Below, piece by piece: positions 57,541 through 64,000 of a stretch of 64,000 nucleotides of DNA. How positions within the stretch are numbered: position 1 is the first letter of the stretch; each line of letters begins with the position of its first letter. Below the pieces are notes generated by a model, which did not search any database, was not told where the DNA came from, and saw nothing but the letters and a program-made list of their open reading frames with translations. The stretch comes from Micrasema longulum. Taxonomy: Eukaryota; Arthropoda; Insecta; Trichoptera; Brachycentridae. The DNA lies in contig JAGVSM010002716.1 of the NCBI GenBank assembly GCA_022494885.1, forward strand, positions 124,001-188,000. Direction: 5' to 3'. Position numbers and translations under genes: made by a program.

Positions 57541-57895
57541 TTGTGAGTTTGTCCAAATTTTTGTGGACAATGACTGGATTCAATCCACTAGGGGGCTGTT
57601 AATACGAGTATTAACATAAGACACCAGAGATGAAGAACACAAGAGAAGGGAATATATATAGCAGTCTAGGCAACCACAGATCTTATGACCCGTCATTGGC
57701 TTGCAAGTGGCCACTTTACACACGGTGTAACATTCACAATTCTGACAATATTTGAACATCTATACTCCTTCAATTCTTGCATCTGTTGACCTCTGTGAAG
57801 TAAAAGAGCTGAAACCTTTATTGTTGCGGGTGAGATTCATATGATTGAATTATTTTACCTACATACTAGGCAACGCTTCAAAATATTTTTCAATT
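57541..57895 (+). repeat. Repeat family A copy, left terminus plus interior
   Basis: Carries GAGTTTGTCCAAATTTTTGT, GACTGGATTCAATCCACTAG, TCATTGGCTTGCAAGTGGCC, TAAAAGAGCTGAAACCTTTA and ACTAGGCAACGC. The right terminal repeat is absent. Confidence 0.75.
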
Positions 57896-57929
57896 TATAT
57901 ACTTTTTCTTGGTCTAGGTGGATTCATCA

Positions 57930-58125
57930 ACAATGTTTTGAGTTTGTCAAAATTTTTGTAGACAAGGACTGGATTCAACCCCTTATGGGGCTTTTAATAT
58001 TAACATAATACAATAGAGATAAGGCCATTTGAACCAATTAATGAGTAGTCAGAAGCCCTGTGGATGCCAAGACTTCTATATTCCCTTCTGTATAATGTTC
58101 TTCATGTCTGTTGTAATAAGTTAAT
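57930..58125 (+). repeat. Repeat family A, short rearranged copy
   Basis: Left terminus GTTTTGAGTTTGTCAAAATT through TTAATATTAACATAATACAA, then an inverted interior block AACCAATTAATGAGTAGTCA ending at TAATGTTCTTCATGTCTGTT. Confidence 0.7.
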
Positions 58126-58257
58126 ACAAATGGAGGTAGACAAGTAAAATATTATTGCAATTGATTTTTTTTTAAATACATGCAAATAAAATATAATTTA
58201 CATGTAAAGTATTATTTCATTTTTGAAGACGTTATTCACTTTTTTTTTACGTTTCAG

Positions 58258-61200
58258 TTAAGTCCAAAAAAAATACCTGGAGGAGTTCCCGCTTCCAGAA
58301 TAATGCAGAGGAAACTTGGGAACCGCAACAGAAATCAGGTATTTTACGAAAACAAGTCTTTGAGACTTGTTTTGTGAACTTACACACCACATTTTACTAT
58401 TTGTCACGTATACATTTTGGTCATAAATCATGTTTTGATTTATTATTATAATTTCACATGGATTAGTTTCATCAATATTTGGTTTCTTTATTTTATTTTA
58501 TAAACATTTATGACAAATAAAATAGGATTAAAAAAATACCAAAATGTTTTACAAATGGAAGCAAAAATGTGTATATTTAATATGATCAGTTAGATTTAAT
58601 CATTTTATTTCATATTATTCACTTAAAAATAAAATCCTTTCTGTGTATTCTTTTATTAACAGTAAACTGTGGAATTAGCAACAAACAAAAATTATCGGAC
58701 GATCTCAACGTTTCAATTTAAAATATGTATTTGTGCTATAAACACGTAAATATTTCTTAATTTAACTGCATTTTCAGGAAGGTAAAAAATCTTCCGGAAG
58801 TTTGCTTCCGCTGCAGCGACTTCCGGTTCCGGGAACTAGAGAGAACCAACCCCTCGTTGCCTGGGACACAGATGAGAGGTACCTACCTGCTTGATTTATT
58901 ATTTCATACTGGAAATAAAGTTCAAGAGTTCATGTTTTTATTCAAAAATTATCATAGAAAACTACAGCGGACACACATTACTTTGCTTTGGAAAATGTTC
59001 TATAAAATTATTACTCATAAAAACCACGCTTTTAATGGAAATAGCGCTAAACGAATGAAAATATGGTCAGTTAATATGGTCCCGTTTTTATATAAATATA
59101 ATTTCTAGAACGTAATTGAGTTTATGTTGGTGGCCTCCGTGGTCTAGTGGTTAACACGCTCGACTCACGCACGGAAGGTTCTGGGTTTGATTCCCGGTGA
59201 GAACACGGAAATTAAAATGGGATTTTTCTCAAGCTTGGGTGTTCTGTGCTATAAATCACCACCGCAGCTTGTGTTTTATTTTAATTTTATTTTCTTTATT
59301 GTGATTCACAAACGATAAACAATACACACGAAACTGGTATTATAACCTCAATATGTTATCTTTAGATATTGGTCTTCAGTTAAATGTGAACACAACATGC
59401 GCAAATGAGTAAAAAAAGTTTATATTTTTAATTTCTTCTAAAAATCGACTAGCCTAATTAAATTATGAAACTAATTAACATTTTACAACTGAGATGAAGA
59501 ACATTCAAGATAAGGTAATATAGAAGTTTAGGCATCTAAAGGGCTTATGACCTGTCAATTACTGGTTTAAGTGGCCACTTTACACACTGTGTAACATTCA
59601 CCATTCTGCCTATATTTGAACATCCATATTCCTTCAATTCTTTCATCTGTTGATGTTTGTGAAGTTAAAGAGCTGAAACCTTTATTTATGCGAGTGAGAT
59701 TCATCTAATTGAATTATTTCACCTACATACTAGGCAATGCCTGAAAATATTATTTTTTCAATTTCTATACTTCTTCATGGACCAGGTAATTTATAAACAA
59801 TATTTTGAGTTTGTCCAAATTTTTGTAGACAAGGACTGGATTCAACTCCCTGGGGAGCTGTATGTATTAACATATTACAACAGAGATGAAGAACATTTAA
59901 GATAAGGTAATATAGAAATTTAGGCATCTACAGGGCTTATGATCTGCAAATGGTGGTAAAATGTTAATATAAACAGCTCCCCAGGGAGTTGAATCCAGTC
60001 CTTGTCTACAAAAATTTGTACAAACTCAAAATATTGTTATGAAACTAAATTATACTGACAGTTTACTACAATTATTTTACCTAACTAACATAAGAGACTA
60101 TTTGATTTAATACATTGCATTACAATTCTCCTATATTTTTTTTAATGTATCGTTAAAAATATCAATATCAACATTACTTTCTACACAATTATATGATCTT
60201 AACATACGTGATAATGCATTCAAGTGAGCCATATTATTATTGAAGGTTGGAAATAAAATGAAGTGAATAATCTCAATCACCGACTGGGGACATTCAGAGG
60301 TACATTCTCTAAACAAAATGCAGAATCAACATTACAGTCAATTATTTTATAAAGATACATCGAGTCTATAATCCGACTCTAATCTCCTATATTCCAACTT
60401 ACCTAGACCAGCATGTTCTAGGCGCTGATCATAAGACTGAAGGGTTCTACCCAGGTTACATTTAATTTTGGGTTATGAAGATTTTATTTGCACAAATTCA
60501 ACTTAATTAATGTGAGTTATGTAATGTGGTGACCCGACAACACACTACAAAAGTTGTAGTGCAAAAGAAAAAAAAAAAATAGTACAAACTATCAGAATCA
60601 TTCTACAATTATCATTAACATTTCTCTTTATAATAGACCAACGTGTTAATGTATCAATTTTGATACTCTTGTTACTTATAAACAAAATGTTTTAGTTAAT
60701 TTTAAAGAAACACTATTTTAGTATATGCATATTTTACAATTTAAAAAATTGAAAAACTTTTAATTAAATTTTTTTATTAACTTAACCAACATAAGGAACA
60801 ATAATATTATGTTATCATATTCTAAGGTTTTTTAAGTTATTATGACAAGAAAAATAATAACCATTTTTTATTTTACTTCTAACTGCATTATTCATAGAAA
60901 TAGTAAGGTTAAGAAATATTTTTACATCAAAATGAGAATTCGTTCTAATGATTTTTTTTATTTTGCACAACAACAGGCCAGGAGCCCAATTGCAGTGGAA
61001 AATTACAACAAGCAAGTGAAAACGAGCAAGCATCATTATTTGTATTCGTGTTTTACTCTCCTGACAATATCACCAGTGACATCTCGGGATTGAGTTGAAA
61101 GCTTTTATTAAAATGGTCGGAAAACCTTTGAACATTTAGTACCATGTATACTGTCGGCACCTGGTGACTTTTTCCGGAACATAACCGTTCCGTAGGCTGT

Positions 61201-62657
61201 AATGCTTAGAGCTTTTTTAAACTTTTGAACCCTGAATTGAGAACTGCGATTTTTGGCATGTTTATATTTTTTTAATGAAACTCTAGGTATTAACATAGCT
61301 TATTATTTTCAATTTACTGAGTTAATCGCTGTATACACTATGCATATAATATTTATCAAAAAAACAATAAACCCTTACATTTTTTCTGCTTTGTTGAGAA
61401 AAACGCTTCGTGTCGTGATTAAATTTTTTCCCGAGTCTATGCAGAAGTTGGCTGACTGTAGTAGTAGAATTGAAAACAATGTTTAATAAATTATTTAAAT
61501 TTGAAGTCAATTTTTCGAAGAGGATGTTTTTTTAAGAATTAAGGGGGATTTAATGAGTTGTGACGGTGATTTTAAAAATCCTTTCAGTAAAGAAATGGTG
61601 ATTTGGTTAATGTGTAATTTAAATTGAATCACGTAAGATAGAGCTTCTTGAATAAAATGCATATAATTAAAACAGCTAAGGAATAATTGTTATAGCTAAC
61701 AATTATTCAAAATAGGTTATACTCAATGAGATGGCGGCTATCATTCATACTTTAAATTTATGTAATGTATATTTTTTATCTTTTTGTTTTATTACGCATT
61801 GCAAAAATAAATCCGTAGGTACACTATTCGAATAAACGCCGATTTTGTAGGAACTGAAATAAGAAGGAAATGAACATGAACATTATATTTTGAGTTAGCA
61901 CTGGATTTTCACGAGATTTTTTTTCGCATAAAAAAGTGTCTTATGACACTCGTCAGCTATACGGTTTTTTGTGTGCAAAAGACCACGTCAATTGTCCTCT
62001 CCGTTGTGACGTGGAAAAAACTCAACAACAACTAGACAAACATACTTTCGCATTTATAATACTAGTATGGATGAACAAAAATGAAGGACAAAAGAGAAGA
62101 AAATGTAGAAACAATTTCTGTAAATGCCTTGACTGCCGTTTCCCTTTCTTGAAAATGTTTTACACCTCTGTTGCAATATATGTCTAATAAAAATGTGATT
62201 AATTTACTCCTTTACATTAAAAAAATAATATTTCTTCAATTAGAAATAATGTCTCATTGAGTGTCCCGTGCCGAGGGATTTAACATTATTTTGAAACATG
62301 CCCTAAATACATATTAAACAAAATTTTACTTTTAATATTTATCTTATTAAAACAAACGTTAGACCTATTTGGCCAATTAACTTAATAATTGTAATTTCGA
62401 TAATATTTTGAAATGGTTTCAGCGAAGAGGAAGTGGTGAGCTTTTTCCCGCCCCCGCGGCGCTCGCCCTCGGGAGCGCCTCCCGCGGGGCCGGCCGCGGA
62501 CCGGAGCCAGGACCCGCTGGACTCCATCTCCGTGGAAGAGCTGTCCAACACGGACGAGGAGGACGTCGGAGATGACCTGGAGCTGGTGCTGCCCCCCGAC
62601 GGCGAGGTGGCCGGCCCCCTCGTCTGCTGCGGCCAGAGGTTCTGCTGCCTGCTGTAA
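58258..62657 (+). CDS. FAM219-like protein, 3' exons (5' end not found)
   Basis: Three plus-strand exons in compatible phase are visible: 58258-58338 (phase 0 at both ends), 58778-58878 and 62423-62657 with the stop. Acceptors are TTTCAG and donors CAG|GTATTT and AG|GTACCT. The 138-residue tail reads SPKKIPGGVPASR, then QRLPVPGTRENQPLVAWDTDE, then an acidic EELSNTDEEDVGDDLELVLPP, and ends CCGQRFCCLL. The QPLVAxDTD block, the acidic LxLxPP block and the Cys-pair tail match the FAM219A/B family (small, conserved, function unknown). The protein begins upstream of 58258, since no start or leader is seen there, and a middle exon between 58878 and 62423 cannot be excluded. The last exon is strikingly GC-rich compared with its flanks. 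The terminal Cys-Cys-Leu-Leu fits a CaaX-type prenylation or palmitoylation site. Confidence 0.65.
59131..59278 (+). repeat. tRNA-derived SINE, family 1 (in FAM219-like intron)
   Basis: GGCCTCCGTGGTCTAGTGGT, B box GGTTCTGGGTTTGATTCCCG, GTGAGAACACG, CAAGCTTGGGTGTTCTGTGC. This copy keeps the cleanest A and B boxes of the family. Confidence 0.85.
59485..59760 (+). repeat. Repeat family A, interior copy
   Basis: Reads ACTGAGATGAAGAACATTCA, then GACCTGTCAATTACTGG, TTTAAGTGGCCACTTTACAC, GTTAAAGAGCTGAAACCTTT and CATACTAGGCAATGCCTGAA. Located in the last FAM219-like intron. Confidence 0.75.
59797..60038. mobile_element. Compact family A MITE, 242 bp with ~75-bp inverted ends
   Basis: Left AACAATATTTTGAGTTTGTC through CTGGATTCAACTCCCTGGGG is mirrored at the right end (CCAGTCCTTGTCTACAAAAA ... 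CTCAAAATATTGTT). The centre is only the GAGATGAAGAACATTTAAGA block and a short GGCTTATGATCTG stretch. It is the smallest complete version in the window and defines the element ends. Confidence 0.8.
60045..62420. other. FAM219-like last intron, right part
   Basis: AT-rich. A minus-strand ORF at 60131-60316 (MFRECTSECPQSVIEI...) has a protein-like composition but no recognised family. 62110-62185 is a weak family A remnant. I could not find the expected middle exon of FAM219. Confidence 0.35.
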
Positions 62658-62699
62658 GAGTGATAAATCAACCGTTTCTGTACTGAAAAGAGCAATAGT

Positions 62700-63265
62700 G
62701 CTTTGAAAATCTGAAATACCGTGAAAACGCAATGGCGCTCTCCTGGATTTCTTGAAAAGTGCGAATAGCATGATGGCGCTTTTTGTAGAGCTTCCGAAGT
62801 AAATTTTATTTATTATATTTCGAATATTTGAAATCTAAATTTGGTCATGGGGAAGAATGACGATATCCGATAAACCCCTGCATGTAAATTGTAAAACTAA
62901 TAGTGAAAGGGGAAACAAAAGCAATTGTGGTAAAAGTAGTAGCAGTTTACTTGAGTTATATTCGCGGTACACGAAATTAAAAATAAAAAAGATACTCGAT
63001 TTTAGACCACAAAATATGTTTTTTTATAATAGTTTGAGCAAAACGGATAGGCGACACGCATTAACGCTTTTTCGGTACGTAGATAGAGTGCTTTTACTGT
63101 AGAGCTTTCAAAAAGCGTAAAAAAGTGTCATAAAGCTATTCTAAGAACCGTGAAAGATTTTAAAGAGCGTGATGATGCTTCTCCGGATCCCTCGAAAGTG
63201 CAAGAATGAGCAATGACGCTCTATGTGGAACTATGGAAAAGTGCCAAGAACGCAATAGCGTTAAT
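62700..63265. repeat. Degenerate short repeats downstream of the FAM219-like stop
   Basis: Loose recurrences of a GAAAAGTGCGAATAGCATGA / GGCGCT / TAGAGCTT pattern appear at about 62700-62800, 63085-63145 and 63160-63250. An 81-codon ORF (62857-63102, plus) sits between them without recognisable similarity. This is probably decayed tandem sequence. Confidence 0.4.
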
Positions 63266-63404
63266 TAGAGAGATTGTTTATCTTTGATAATATTAATGTG
63301 TGTGTTTTTTTAAAGATTTTGAACTATTATTGATCCAAAAAAATATTTTTTAAACAAATTTATGATTCACTTATATGTTTATAAATTTGTATAAACCACT
63401 ATAA

Positions 63405-64000
63405 TTTAGAGTTATACTTGGACCGGTTTCGAGGTTACTACCGCATCGTCAGCTTTTTTATAATAATAATAATATAGGTAAAATATTATCAAATTGTAAA
63501 GATAAGGATGATAAATTAAATCATTCGGGAAATTATAAATTAAATTGTTTAAATTGCCCAAATTTCTATATTGGAAAAACTTCACGTTAATTTAAAGTTA
63601 CAGTCAAAGAACATATAAGATGTGTGTAATAATAATTTTTCAGAATTTGCAAATCATCTTATATCCGAAAACTATGATTTTAATCAAGAAACGGATGTAG
63701 AAATGTTTGCATTTCAGTAAAAATTGTTTTCGTTTAGACAATTTAGAACGATTAGAAATTAGTAAAGCCATTAATCAAAAACTTCATATAATAAATAATT
63801 AATTAAATTTAACTTCGAGTTCTCTTTTAAAAATATTCACGTTATGATTCACTTTATCTTTTTTCTCTCTCTTTGTTTAATTTTTCTCTCTCTTTTATAC
63901 TATATTTTATAATATAAATAGCAACATGAGTAATTATCAGTTCGTTTGATTCTTGACGATGAGGTAGTAACCTCGAAACCGGTCGAAGTATAACTCTAAA
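63405..64000 (+). mobile_element. Penelope-like element fragment with inverted terminal repeats (runs to window end)
   Basis: Left terminus TTTAGAGTTATACTTGGACC then GGTTTCGAGGTTACTACCGC is repeated inverted at 63950-64000. Between them plus-strand frames read LNCLNCPNFYIGKTSR (GIY-YIG-like FYIGKT core), then VKEHIR, EFANHLISENYDFNQET and LERLEISKAINQKLHIINN. Inverted flanking repeats are a known Penelope-like arrangement. The coding part is 5'-truncated and frameshifted. Confidence 0.85.

Noticed and set aside
57144..57583. Minus-strand ORFs (LNLPLRAQIREVSGYYAGGE...) as a host exon
   Set aside because: The plus strand carries a clear LINE C-terminal LNKHLARMxLSE...CRCC pattern. The minus ORFs are antisense to it.
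61936..62187. Cys-containing 83-codon ORF (CNCKCLDC-like) as the missing FAM219 exon
   Set aside because: It lacks the expected motifs and splice phase, and its 3' part overlaps a family A remnant.
62339..62771. Two minus-strand ORFs of 118 and 129 codons, Ser/Pro- or Arg-rich
   Set aside because: Antisense shadows of the GC-rich last FAM219-like exon, whose plus frame has splice sites and family motifs.

Overview
This is a stretch of animal nuclear DNA, very probably from an insect. The evidence is split genes with GT-AG introns, an AT-rich background, dense LINE, SINE, Penelope-like, hAT, pogo and Tc/mariner debris, and many TA-flanked palindromic MITEs. I see no prokaryotic operon, CRISPR array, rRNA gene or intact tRNA gene.

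Four host genes can be assembled exon by exon. (1) 2446-9222, minus strand: GET3/ASNA1, the tail-anchored-protein targeting ATPase; 7 exons, 332 codons, complete. (2) 17093-20343, minus: a fukutin-related-protein (FKRP) homologue; 4 exons, 512 codons, with its Zn-finger cysteines kept but the aspartate triad of the LicD-type active site replaced. (3) 21693-37659, minus: DNAI1, the outer-arm axonemal dynein intermediate chain; 15 exons, 724 codons. A second, better-supported first coding exon lies at 48991-49017, 168 bp downstream of a perfect RFX X-box (49185-49197). It would splice in phase to the exon starting at 36301. (4) 58258-62657, plus: the 3' exons of a FAM219-like gene whose protein ends in Cys-Cys-Leu-Leu. 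Its 5' exons were not found.

The rest is intron or intergenic DNA filled with mobile-element remains. 1-2445 holds a pogo-like MITE. 9223-17092 holds a dead Tc/mariner transposase, SINEs and a MITE. The DNAI1 introns hold at least eight LINE fragments and a minisatellite split by two LINE tails. 37660-48990 holds SINEs, LINE 3' ends and a TIR repeat family. 49500-58257 holds a dead hAT transposase with an 8-bp target duplication, two Penelope-like fragments and a LINE reverse transcriptase with a mutated catalytic box. 62658-64000 ends in a third Penelope-like fragment between inverted terminal repeats.

The host genes do not form one pathway. GET3 acts in cytosol-to-ER membrane insertion, FKRP in Golgi glycosylation and DNAI1 in motile cilia or sperm. 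FAM219 has no settled role. The most useful leads are the distal X-box promoter of DNAI1, the substituted FKRP active site, and the recurrent GAAAC(CG)GTC motif at Penelope-like ends, which may be hammerhead-ribozyme related. I did not find a convincing wholly new system.
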